Shown in pieces: positions 1 to 5,759 of a DNA stretch of 9,058 nucleotides. Origin of the DNA: Marinilabiliales bacterium (lineage in GTDB: Bacteria; Bacteroidota; Bacteroidia; Bacteroidales; UBA12077). The stretch covers positions 1-9,058 of the forward strand of contig PKTC01000410.1 of assembly GCA_002869305.1 (NCBI GenBank). Direction: 5' to 3'. The notes under the pieces were generated by a model. The model made no database searches. It saw only the letters and a program-made list of their open reading frames with translations, and was not told the DNA's origin. The translations under genes were made by a program, and so were the position numbers. How positions within the stretch are numbered: the stretch's first letter is position 1; every line of letters starts with the position of its first letter.

Positions 1-212
1 TTCGCTGTAATGCAATAGCACCAGGCTTTATCATTACTGAAATGACTGCTAAATTGCCAGAAGATGTTAGAAAAGCATGGGAACAACAAATTCCTTTGAG
101 AAGAGGTGGAACACCTGAAGATGTTGCTAATACTACCTTATTTTTAGCATCAGATTTATCAACATACGTTAGCGGACAGGTAATTAACGTTTGTGGAGCA
201 ATGAATACCTAA
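1..212 (+). CDS. fabG: 3-oxoacyl-ACP reductase FabG, C-terminal part (5' end outside window)
   Basis: This is the last 69 residues of a short-chain dehydrogenase/reductase; the reading frame is set by the codon at base 3 and the TAA at 210-212. The stretch beginning RCNAIAPGFIITEMT is the conserved SDR segment that follows the catalytic Tyr/Lys (which lie outside the window). The tail PEDVANTTLFLASDLSTYVS and then GQVINVCGAMNT is the usual FabG C-terminus, with the PED/LFLASD/YVSGQ blocks seen in the family. FabG uses NADPH to reduce 3-oxoacyl-ACP in the cytosolic fatty-acid synthesis cycle. Other SDRs share this fold, so the substrate is inferred, but RCNAIAPGFI with PLRRGG closely resembles Bacteroidota FabG as I know it. 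The last block reads CGAM rather than the commoner GGM, a mild variation. A hairpin terminator follows directly. Confidence 0.82.
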   Translation, partial: RCNAIAPGFIITEMTAKLPEDVRKAWEQQIPLRRGGTPEDVANTTLFLASDLSTYVSGQVINVCGAMNT

Positions 213-235
213 AACATAAAGTTCTAATATAAATT

Positions 236-270
236 AAAAGCACTTATGAACAAAAATAGGTGCTTTTTTT
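236..270 (+). terminator. Rho-independent terminator after fabG
   Basis: Arms AAAAGCAC (236-243) and GTGCTTTT (260-267) pair perfectly. They can extend by a T-G wobble and a T-A pair around a 12-base A-rich loop. A run of seven T residues (264-270) overlaps the 3' arm. Position and form fit an intrinsic terminator for the fabG transcript, 24 bases after its stop. Confidence 0.75.
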
Positions 271-285
271 GTTTCTATATGGTAT

Positions 286-293
286 TATTTTTG
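286..293 (+). promoter_or_regulatory. Candidate -7 element (TATTTTTG) for the lipoprotein gene
   Basis: TATTTTTG at 286-293 matches the Bacteroidota -7 consensus TAnnTTTG at every fixed position. It lies between the fabG terminator and the lipoprotein start, which would give a leader of about 50 bases. No TTG sits at the usual 17-23 base spacing upstream; the nearest TTTG, at 268-271, is only 14 bases away. The call therefore rests on the -7 match and position alone. Confidence 0.35.
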
Positions 294-350
294 TAGTAGT
301 AATATTTTTATTTTCTAAAGTTCATATCACTAAATAAGTTGTTGTTAAAA

Positions 351-1343
351 ATGAAATTACGAAAAATAATCTTTTATACAGTTCTGATAACTAGTACTAT
401 TCTTCATTCTTGTAATCCATTAAGTACCATTCGAATTGAAACCATTGTTCCTGCTGATATTGATTTCCCGGGTAATTACAATCAAATTGTATTTATTAAT
501 ATGGCTACTGATATAAATCATGATGAAAAAATTGATACCTTATTATATAATATTATTACCCAGGAAATGAGTTTGGGATTTATGGATGCTGTAAAATTTT
601 CGGCAGGTGTTGATACAACAAGTTTTTTATATGTGAGAGGATATCCTAACAAAAGTAAACTGTATCAGCAAGATACCATTTCATGGAAATATTTGACAGA
701 TCTTACCCAAGGAACTAATGCAGATATTTTTGTTGTTTTGGACTCTATGAGAATGTCTATGACAAGCGATTCGTTTACAGAATATTATTCTGTACCTGTA
801 GAGTATTACAGATATAGAGAATTATCCGTGAATATTTATTGGAGTGTTTTCGATTTAATAGAGAAAAAACGATTAGATCGTTATAATTACATAGACACAC
901 TGTATTGGGAAAGAATGAGTTATTTAAAATCGGATCTGGAAAGTAAGATGCCAAGTGTTGAACGATCTATTAGAGAAACAAGTTATTTTGCAGCCGCTGA
1001 TTATGCCAATAGAATATTTCCAGGTTGGAAATCAGAAAACAGGTATTATTTTCATTTAGGAAACCAGGATTTTGAAAAAGCAGCTGATCTTGTACAAAAA
1101 TATAATTGGCAAGAGGCTATAACCATCTGGGAAAATTATATAGATGATATTGATAAGGAAATAGCCAGCAGAGCGTGCTTTAATCTTGCATTTGCCAACG
1201 AAATGCTTGGAAAGCTAGATTTAGCCATTGCCTGGGCGGAACAATCCAAAAAAATAAAGAATAAATCAAGAACCAGATACTATATTTCAATGCTTAAATC
1301 CCGCCAAACGGATTTAAAGAAACTGGACAAACAGATTTATTAA
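351..1343 (+). CDS. Lipoprotein with TPR-like C-terminal region (DUF6340-like)
   Basis: The product is a 330-residue predicted lipoprotein of unknown function. I chose the ATG at 351 because it begins MKLRKIIFYTVLITSTILHS, a basic n-region and hydrophobic core ending in a lipobox with Cys21. The in-frame TTG at 339 only adds MLLK. Cys21 would be lipidated after signal peptidase II cleavage, placing the protein in the periplasmic or outer-membrane fraction. The mature N-terminal part has the pattern IETIVPADIDFPGNYNQIVF followed by INMATD. This resembles the start of Bacteroidota lipoproteins that I remember as DUF6340, but that name is tentative. From about residue 235 to 320 the sequence is helical and TPR-like: a DFEKAADLVQ/WQEAITIWENYI pair, then ACFNLAFANEMLGKLDLAIA. 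TPRs usually mediate protein-protein contacts. It sits alone between fabG and the M48 protease, with no partner that reveals its role. Confidence 0.8.
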   Translation: MKLRKIIFYTVLITSTILHSCNPLSTIRIETIVPADIDFPGNYNQIVFINMATDINHDEKIDTLLYNIITQEMSLGFMDAVKFSAGVDTTSFLYVRGYPNKSKLYQQDTISWKYLTDLTQGTNADIFVVLDSMRMSMTSDSFTEYYSVPVEYYRYRELSVNIYWSVFDLIEKKRLDRYNYIDTLYWERMSYLKSDLESKMPSVERSIRETSYFAAADYANRIFPGWKSENRYYFHLGNQDFEKAADLVQKYNWQEAITIWENYIDDIDKEIASRACFNLAFANEMLGKLDLAIAWAEQSKKIKNKSRTRYYISMLKSRQTDLKKLDKQIY

Positions 1344-1376
1344 ATTTATTCAGATAATTTACTCACCACTTTTTAG

Positions 1377-1384
1377 TAATTTTG
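1377..1384 (+). promoter_or_regulatory. Candidate -7 element (TAATTTTG) for the M48 protease-cinA pair
   Basis: TAATTTTG at 1377-1384 fits TAnnTTTG at all fixed positions and lies 30 bases before the protease ATG. No TTG box is present at the expected upstream distance. The 70-base gap holds no convincing terminator, so transcription from the lipoprotein gene could also read through. Confidence 0.33.
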
Positions 1385-1413
1385 GACCTTCATTTCAAAA
1401 TACAAAAGGAATT

Positions 1414-2649
1414 ATGCAGCAACTTATTTTTTATTTTATAATTGGTATTCTTATATTCGATTATGCATTAGAACAATTTCTTGATTATTTAAATGCCACA
1501 AAGAGAAGCTCAACTCTTCCAGACGAATTAAAAGGTATATATGATGAAGAAAAATATAAAAAATCACAAGAGTATGATAAAACCAATCATAAATTTTCCA
1601 TCCTTACCAGTAGCTTTAATTTAGCTTTAATTTTAATCTTTTTGTATTTTTCCGGATTCGCTTTTGTTGATGAAATGGCACGTTCTTTTACCTCAAATTC
1701 CATCTTCATTGCACTAATATTTTTTGGAATAATCATGTTTGCTTCTGATATTCTTCATTTACCTTTTAATATCTACGATACCTTTGTTATCGAAGAAAAA
1801 TTTGGATTTAATAAAACAAGTGTCAGAACTTTTATATTAGATAAAATTAAAGGGTGGTTCATTGCAGTGATTATAGGTGGAGGATTGATCAGTTTAATCA
1901 TTTGGTTTTACAATACAGTTGGTAATTCATTTTGGATCTACGCCTGGATTGCTGTGAGTATATTCATGGTTTTTATGACGATGTTTTACACATCGATTAT
2001 AGTTCCATTGTTTAATAAACTTAATCCATTGGAAGATGGTGAATTAAAAACTGAAATAACAAATTTTTGTGATAACGCAGAGTTTAAGTTGGACAATGTC
2101 TACGTTATTGATGGATCAAAAAGAAGTACAAAGGCCAATGCTTATTTTAGCGGGCTGGGAAAAAAGAAAAAGATCGTACTTTTTGATACTTTAATAGAGA
2201 AATTAAGCAAAGAAGAGATTGTTGCGGTATTAGCACATGAAATAGGACATTATAAGAAAAAACATACCTTAATTTCTGTTTTTACCTCTATTCTGCAAAC
2301 AGGTCTTACTTTATATATACTTTCTTTATTTGTTGGCAATCCTGAGTTGTCTAAAGCTTTGGGATCAGAAATACCCAGTTTTCATCTGGGTTTAATTACT
2401 TTTGGATTCCTATACAGTCCTATATCTACTATCATAGGATTATTTATGAATATAGTTTCAAGAAAAAACGAATATGCAGCGGATCAGTTTGCCTCACAAC
2501 AATATAAGGGCATTTATCTACAAAATGCTTTAAAAAATCTTTCAGTCCATAATTTATCAAACCTAACACCACACCCGTGGTATGTGTTTTTTAATTATTC
2601 ACATCCAACTTTATTGCAACGATTAAAGTTTATTGAGAAATTCAAGTAA
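1414..2649 (+). CDS. M48 family (Ste24-like) membrane zinc metalloprotease
   Basis: This 411-residue integral-membrane peptidase belongs to family M48, subfamily A (Ste24/CAAX-protease-like). The zinc site is visible: HEIGH with H275, E276 and H279, and the third ligand E353 in NEYAADQFA, with D357 also conserved. Other family blocks are YDTFVIEEKFGFNK (121-134), the RSTKANAYFSGLG and IVLFDTL region (237-260) and the C-terminal SHPTLLQRL (from residue 396). About seven hydrophobic spans lie near 4-22, 63-83, 97-115, 146-167, 173-195, 285-306 and 322-345, matching Ste24 topology. Eukaryotic Ste24 cleaves prenylated CAAX proteins. Bacteria generally lack such substrates, so a membrane-protein quality-control role is the likelier inference. 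The ATG at 1414 starts directly with the first hydrophobic segment, and AAAAGGA lies a few bases upstream. The stop is one base before cinA, so the two are probably co-transcribed. Confidence 0.93.
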   Translation: MQQLIFYFIIGILIFDYALEQFLDYLNATKRSSTLPDELKGIYDEEKYKKSQEYDKTNHKFSILTSSFNLALILIFLYFSGFAFVDEMARSFTSNSIFIALIFFGIIMFASDILHLPFNIYDTFVIEEKFGFNKTSVRTFILDKIKGWFIAVIIGGGLISLIIWFYNTVGNSFWIYAWIAVSIFMVFMTMFYTSIIVPLFNKLNPLEDGELKTEITNFCDNAEFKLDNVYVIDGSKRSTKANAYFSGLGKKKKIVLFDTLIEKLSKEEIVAVLAHEIGHYKKKHTLISVFTSILQTGLTLYILSLFVGNPELSKALGSEIPSFHLGLITFGFLYSPISTIIGLFMNIVSRKNEYAADQFASQQYKGIYLQNALKNLSVHNLSNLTPHPWYVFFNYSHPTLLQRLKFIEKFK

Positions 2650-2650
2650 T

Positions 2651-3898
2651 ATGAAAGCAGAGATCATTACTATAGGCGACGAGATACTCATTGGGCAAAC
2701 GGTTGATACCAACTCGGCATGGATTGCTCAAGAATTGAACCTCCTAGGAATAGATGTTGTTAGAATTGTTTCAATATCAGATAAAAAGGACGAAATATTT
2801 AAAGCATTAAATAATGCCCGAAAAAATACTGATTTAGTTTTAATTACAGGAGGCTTAGGACCAACCGATGATGATATTACTAAAAAAACACTTGCTGAAT
2901 ATTTCGACACAAAACTTGTCCAAAACAAAGAAGTGCTGAAGCATGTGGAAGAATTTGTGATCAAACGAAAAGCACATATGAATGACAGGAATGTGAAACA
3001 AGCTGATGTTCCTGAAAATTGTAGTATTATAAAAAATGAGATTGGCACAGCCCCGGGAATGTTATTCAATAAGGGTGATGTTACATACATTTCAATGCCT
3101 GGAGTACCTTTCGAAATGAAAAGGATGATGACCCAATTCATCTTACCTGAACTTGCAAAAATTGAAAAAGGATATTATATTATTCATAAAGTAATTTTAA
3201 CTCAAGGCTGGCCCGAATCAAAGTTAGCGGAGCATCTTGAAGAATGGGAGAATCAAATTCCTGAAGAAATATCTGTTGCTTATTTACCTTCTCCAGGGAT
3301 AATTAAACTGCGTTTAACCGCAAAAGGAACCAATCAAGAACATTTAATCAATTTAATTTCCGATCAGGTTAAAAAACTTAAAATATTGATCCCTAGGTTG
3401 ATTTGTGGTTACGATAATGACAAGCTTGAAGATATTGTAGGAATGCTTTTGAATAAAGAAAAGAAGACACTTAGCCTGGCTGAAAGCTGTACAGGAGGAA
3501 ATATATCACATCTTATTACATCCATTCCAGGAAGCTCAGAATATTTTTTAGGTGGAGTAGTTGCTTATTCTAATCAAATTAAAGAAGCAGTCTTATTTGT
3601 AAATAACAATAGCATAGTTAATTATGGGGCAGTAAGTAAACAGGTTGTTGAAGAAATGGCAATGGGAGTAAGGAGACTATATAAATCGGATTTTTCAATT
3701 GCTACATCTGGAATTGCAGGTCCGGGAGGAGGCACTGAAGAAAAACCTGTTGGAACTACATGGATTGCTGTAGCAAGCGAAACGATGGTCTTAAGCAAGA
3801 AGTATGTGCTTGGTAATCATCGCGGTAGAAATATTCAAATGGCATCCATAATAGCTCTGAACATGTTGAGAAAACTGATACTTGGAATAGAATTGTAA
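2651..3898 (+). CDS. cinA: CinA-like protein: MoCF-type domain plus nicotinamide-nucleotide amidase domain
   Basis: The product is a full-length two-domain CinA of 415 residues. The N-terminal molybdopterin-binding-like (COG1058) domain, roughly residues 1-170, shows the block ITIGDEILIGQTVDTNSAWI, then TGGLGPTDDDITKKTLA, GTAPGM and MPGVPFEMKRMM. A KH-like linker spans about 170-250. The C-terminal CinA/PncC domain, about 265-410, carries SLAESCTGGNISHLI with the putative catalytic Ser279, then GGVVAYSNQIKEAVL and SGIAGPGGGTEEKPVGTTW. In characterised members the C-terminal domain deamidates NMN to nicotinate mononucleotide, and the N-terminal domain has ADP-ribose pyrophosphatase activity. 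Both would act in pyridine-nucleotide salvage in the cytosol. The historical link to competence (cin) does not by itself predict transformation here. I chose the ATG at 2651 because it starts exactly at the conserved MKAEIITIGDE. The upstream in-frame TTG at 2633 would overlap the protease gene, and the ATG leaves a one-base gap instead. Confidence 0.95.
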   Translation: MKAEIITIGDEILIGQTVDTNSAWIAQELNLLGIDVVRIVSISDKKDEIFKALNNARKNTDLVLITGGLGPTDDDITKKTLAEYFDTKLVQNKEVLKHVEEFVIKRKAHMNDRNVKQADVPENCSIIKNEIGTAPGMLFNKGDVTYISMPGVPFEMKRMMTQFILPELAKIEKGYYIIHKVILTQGWPESKLAEHLEEWENQIPEEISVAYLPSPGIIKLRLTAKGTNQEHLINLISDQVKKLKILIPRLICGYDNDKLEDIVGMLLNKEKKTLSLAESCTGGNISHLITSIPGSSEYFLGGVVAYSNQIKEAVLFVNNNSIVNYGAVSKQVVEEMAMGVRRLYKSDFSIATSGIAGPGGGTEEKPVGTTWIAVASETMVLSKKYVLGNHRGRNIQMASIIALNMLRKLILGIEL

Positions 3899-3921
3899 TT
3901 TTTTAATAAATTTTTACCCAA

Positions 3922-3958
3922 TATATTTGATTAATTAAATAAAAATCGCGTATTTTGC
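3922..3958 (+). promoter_or_regulatory. Promoter region for the rpmB cluster with two overlapping -7 readings
   Basis: TATATTTG at 3922-3929 matches TAnnTTTG exactly. The nearest upstream TTG (3893-3895) is 26 bases away, slightly too far for the usual spacing. In a second reading, the TTTG at 3926-3929 is the -33 box and TATTTTGC at 3951-3958, one base short of consensus, is the -7 box, with a 21-base spacer. Either would drive rpmB, which starts at 3997. The sequence cannot decide between them. Confidence 0.45.
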
Positions 3959-3961
3959 GAT
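3945..3961 (+). repeat. Short inverted repeat in the rpmB promoter or leader
   Basis: ATCGC (3945-3949) and GCGAT (3957-3961) form a perfect 5-bp stem around GTATTTT. It overlaps the second candidate -7 box. If transcription starts from TATATTTG at 3922, it would be a small hairpin near the 5' end of the rpmB mRNA. It is too weak and lacks the T-run for a cinA terminator, although cinA has no other obvious one. Confidence 0.4.
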
Positions 3962-3996
3962 CTGTTTGAGAAATAAGATATAAAAATTAAATAAAA

Positions 3997-4239
3997 ATGT
4001 CACGAATCTGTCAAATAACTGGAAAGAAAGTAATGGTTGGAAACAATGTTTCCCACTCAAAGAGGAGAACTAAGAGAAGATTCTACCCAAACTTAATGAA
4101 CAAAAAGTTTTACTTTGAAGAAGAAGACCGTTGGATTACTCTTAGAGTAACAGCTTCAGGTGTTAGAACCATTAACAAAAAAGGTTTGAAAGTAGCCTTA
4201 AAAGACGCAAAAGATAAAGGTTATATCGCAAAATATTAA
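3997..4239 (+). CDS. rpmB: Large-subunit ribosomal protein bL28
   Basis: This 80-residue, strongly basic protein has the bL28 signature: an N-terminal RICQITGKKVMVGNNVSHSK, then RRTKRRFYPNL, then a C-terminal half with WITLRVTASGVRTINKKGL. bL28 sits in the large ribosomal subunit near the E site region. Only one Cys (C5) is present where zinc-binding bL28 forms have a CxxC pair, so this is the zinc-free type. It opens a tight gene cluster with rpmG 19 bases downstream. The start ATG follows an A-rich stretch with no Shine-Dalgarno motif, which is ordinary for Bacteroidota, where ribosomes generally do not use Shine-Dalgarno pairing. Confidence 0.97.
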   Translation: MSRICQITGKKVMVGNNVSHSKRRTKRRFYPNLMNKKFYFEEEDRWITLRVTASGVRTINKKGLKVALKDAKDKGYIAKY

Positions 4240-4242
4240 AAT

Positions 4243-4250
4243 AGGAAGGG
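4243..4250 (+). promoter_or_regulatory. Shine-Dalgarno-like purine run before rpmG
   Basis: AGGAAGGG at 4243-4250 lies eight bases before the rpmG ATG, about where a classical ribosome binding site would be. Most other starts in the window have only A-rich leaders. Because Bacteroidota ribosomes are known to hide their anti-Shine-Dalgarno sequence, it may be chance purine richness. It is recorded because it stands out. Confidence 0.25.
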
Positions 4251-4258
4251 ACTAGGAA

Positions 4259-4444
4259 ATGGCATCAAAAAAAGGAAACAGAGTTCAGGTTATTTTAGAG
4301 TGTACTGAACATAAAGAATCAGGACAACCTGGAACTTCTAGATATATTACAACAAAAAATAAGAAGAATACTACTGATAGATTAGAATTGAAAAAATACA
4401 ATCCTATTCTAAAGAAAGTAACAGTTCATAAAGAAATAAAATAA
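4259..4444 (+). CDS. rpmG: Large-subunit ribosomal protein bL33 (zinc-free form)
   Basis: The product is a 61-residue basic protein with the bL33 pattern: RVQVILECTEHK near the start, then SRYITTKNKKNTTDRLELKK and a C-terminal YNPILKKVTVHKEIK. Zinc-binding bL33 carries two CxxC pairs. Here only C15 remains, and the C-terminal pair is replaced by the YNPILKK segment, so this is the C-minus form. bL33 is a small structural component of the 50S subunit. The gene lies 19 bases after rpmB and 7 bases before the next small gene, which indicates one transcript and probably coordinated supply of these proteins to ribosome assembly. Confidence 0.97.
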   Translation: MASKKGNRVQVILECTEHKESGQPGTSRYITTKNKKNTTDRLELKKYNPILKKVTVHKEIK

Positions 4445-4451
4445 TTGAGAT

Positions 4452-4604
4452 ATGGCTAAGAAAGCAGTTGCAAGTTTACAAACAGGTGCTGGAAGAAATT
4501 ACACTAAATGCATTAAGATGGTAAAATCTGAAAAAGGTGGTTTCCAGTACGTACAAGAAATGGTACATAACGATAAATTAAAGGATTTTTTCGCTAAGAA
4601 ATAA
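4452..4604 (+). CDS. Small basic Bacteroidota-type protein (DUF4295-like; possibly ribosomal protein bL38)
   Basis: A 50-codon gene runs from ATG 4452 to TAA 4602-4604. It encodes a Lys-rich protein that begins MAKKAVASLQTGAGRNYTKC and ends with KDFFAKK. It starts seven bases after the rpmG stop and is followed 24 bases later by a strong terminator, so it is the last gene of the rpmB-rpmG transcript. Size, basic charge and position match the DUF4295 family that I remember as Bacteroidota-restricted and placed after rpmG. From memory, a cryo-EM study of the Flavobacterium johnsoniae ribosome described a phylum-specific large-subunit protein named bL38, and I believe it is this family; I could not verify that. 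A structural ribosomal role is the best inference. It is easy to miss because it is so short. Confidence 0.87.
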   Translation: MAKKAVASLQTGAGRNYTKCIKMVKSEKGGFQYVQEMVHNDKLKDFFAKK

Positions 4605-4628
4605 TTCTTATCACATATTTTATGAAAT

Positions 4629-4659
4629 AAGCTTTCTTGTCTAAAAGAAGGCTTTTTTT
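4629..4659 (+). terminator. Rho-independent terminator of the rpmB-rpmG-small protein cluster
   Basis: AAGCTTTCTT (4629-4638) pairs with AAGAAGGCTT (4645-4654) over ten positions with a single T-G wobble and the loop GTCTAA. Seven T residues (4653-4659) follow. It stands 25 bases after the last small gene and about 90 bases before ftsY, so it separates the ribosomal cluster from ftsY. Confidence 0.85.
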
Positions 4660-4678
4660 ATTTCTGGCATAAAGTAAA

Positions 4679-4707
4679 TTGTAGTAATTTAGTGGCTGAT
4701 AATTCTG
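4679..4707 (+). promoter_or_regulatory. Candidate promoter for ftsY
   Basis: TTG at 4679-4681 and TAATTCTG at 4700-4707 are 18 bases apart. The second element fits TAnnTTTG with one mismatch. The pair lies after the terminator of the ribosomal cluster and would give a leader of about 35 bases before the ftsY ATG, so position supports it more than sequence does. Confidence 0.38.
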
Positions 4708-4747
4708 TAGGTCAGTAGGCAAGCAAATTTTAGAAAAACAAGCAAGA

Positions 4748-5698
4748 ATGGGTACGTTCGGAATATTTTCAAAAGAGAAGAAAGACACTCTGGACAAAGG
4801 TCTTGAGAAAACCAAGGAAAGTGTATTTAAAAAATTATCAAGGGTCGTTGTTGGTAAATCAAAAGTGGATGACGAAGTTCTTGATAATCTTGAGGAGGTA
4901 TTAATTTCTTCGGATGTTGGCGTAGATACAACCATAAAAATTATTGAACGTATCGAGAAAAGAGTTTCAGAAGATAGATACCTTGGTACAGACGAATTAA
5001 ATAAACTCCTGAAAGAGGAAATAGCACTTTTATTAGAAGAGAATAACTCTCAGGATTTTAATCTTAGTTTTAATTCAAGCAATGATCCATACGTAATCAT
5101 GGTTGTGGGAGTGAATGGTGTTGGAAAAACAACTACCATTGGAAAACTGGCACATCAATTTAAAACATTAGGTAAAAAAGTTTATTTAGGCGCTGCAGAT
5201 ACTTTCCGAGCAGCGGCGGTTGATCAACTAACTATTTGGGCCGAGCGTGTTGATGTTCCTATTGTGAAACAAAAAATGGGCTCAGATCCGGCTTCAGTAG
5301 CATATGATGCTCTATCATCGGCAAAAGCTAACGGCGCTGATATTGTAATTATCGATACTGCCGGCAGATTGCACAATAAAGTTAATTTAATGAACGAGCT
5401 GGGTAAGATTAAAAAGGTTATGCAAAAGGTTATTCCGGATGCGCCACATGAAATATTACTCATTTTAGATGGATCGACAGGACAAAATGCTTTTGAGCAA
5501 GCAAAACAATTTACAAATGTTACAGATGTTACTGCCTTGGCATTAACTAAGTTGGATGGTACAGCTAAAGGCGGAGTCGTTATTGGTATTTCTGATCAGT
5601 TTAAGATACCAGTAAAATATATTGGTATAGGAGAAGGAGTAGAAGATCTACAAGTATTTAACCGAAAGGAATTTGTTGATTCTTTATTTTCAAATTAA
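4748..5698 (+). CDS. ftsY: Signal recognition particle receptor FtsY
   Basis: The product is a 316-residue FtsY, the membrane-associated GTPase that docks SRP-ribosome complexes at the SecYEG translocon. The N domain (about 20-100) includes the block ending LEEVLISSDVGVDTTIKII. The G domain has the P-loop GVNGVGKTT (121-129), the insertion-box region GAADTFRAAAVDQL, DTAGR (203-207) and TKLDG (267-271). It closes with YIGIGEGVEDLQVF. FtsY is told from Ffh by the DTFRAAAVDQL and GEGVEDL forms and by the absence of an M domain. The acidic A domain of E. coli FtsY is missing: only about 20 Lys/Glu-rich residues precede the N domain, which is normal for compact bacterial FtsY. It has its own candidate promoter and is followed by a hairpin terminator before rimO. 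Confidence 0.97.
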   Translation: MGTFGIFSKEKKDTLDKGLEKTKESVFKKLSRVVVGKSKVDDEVLDNLEEVLISSDVGVDTTIKIIERIEKRVSEDRYLGTDELNKLLKEEIALLLEENNSQDFNLSFNSSNDPYVIMVVGVNGVGKTTTIGKLAHQFKTLGKKVYLGAADTFRAAAVDQLTIWAERVDVPIVKQKMGSDPASVAYDALSSAKANGADIVIIDTAGRLHNKVNLMNELGKIKKVMQKVIPDAPHEILLILDGSTGQNAFEQAKQFTNVTDVTALALTKLDGTAKGGVVIGISDQFKIPVKYIGIGEGVEDLQVFNRKEFVDSLFSN

Positions 5699-5720
5699 AG
5701 AGATTAATAAGCTATAAATT

Positions 5721-5750
5721 AACCTGTTGGATGGTTCCAGCAGGTTTTAT
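5721..5750 (+). terminator. Hairpin terminator between ftsY and rimO
   Basis: AACCTGTTGGA (5721-5731) and TCCAGCAGGTT (5736-5746) form an 11-bp stem with one T-G wobble and a TGGT loop, followed by the T-rich stretch TTTTATTGTATTTAT. It is placed 22 bases after the ftsY stop and ends 13 bases before the rimO ATG. It probably ends or attenuates the ftsY transcript, and it also argues against any rimO start upstream of 5760. Confidence 0.75.
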
Positions 5751-5759
5751 TGTATTTAT

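Noticed and set aside
1351..1383. Possible hairpin between the lipoprotein gene and the M48 gene
   Set aside because: Only about five consecutive pairs (around TTACT and AGTAA) with an 11-base loop and no proper T-run; not distinguishable from chance in AT-rich DNA.
1414..2649. M48 protease as part of a prenylated-peptide maturation system
   Set aside because: No prenyltransferase, precursor peptide with a CAAX tail or exporter is nearby; the neighbours are housekeeping genes.
2633..2650. Upstream TTG start for cinA overlapping the M48 gene
   Set aside because: The extra six residues are not part of the CinA family start, whereas ATG 2651 begins exactly at the conserved MKAEIITIGDE.
2728..3141. 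137-codon minus-strand reading frame within cinA
   Set aside because: It lies wholly antisense to a well-conserved cinA, its translation is Ser/Thr/Phe-rich shadow sequence with no recognisable domain, and no promoter or start context supports it.
2651..3898. cinA as evidence for a competence or DNA-uptake locus
   Set aside because: CinA is widespread in non-competent bacteria as a nucleotide-salvage enzyme, and no com, dprA or recA gene is adjacent in this window.
4594..4935. 113-codon minus-strand reading frame over the start of ftsY
   Set aside because: It runs across the terminator, the ftsY promoter region and the conserved ftsY N domain; it is a low-complexity antisense shadow.
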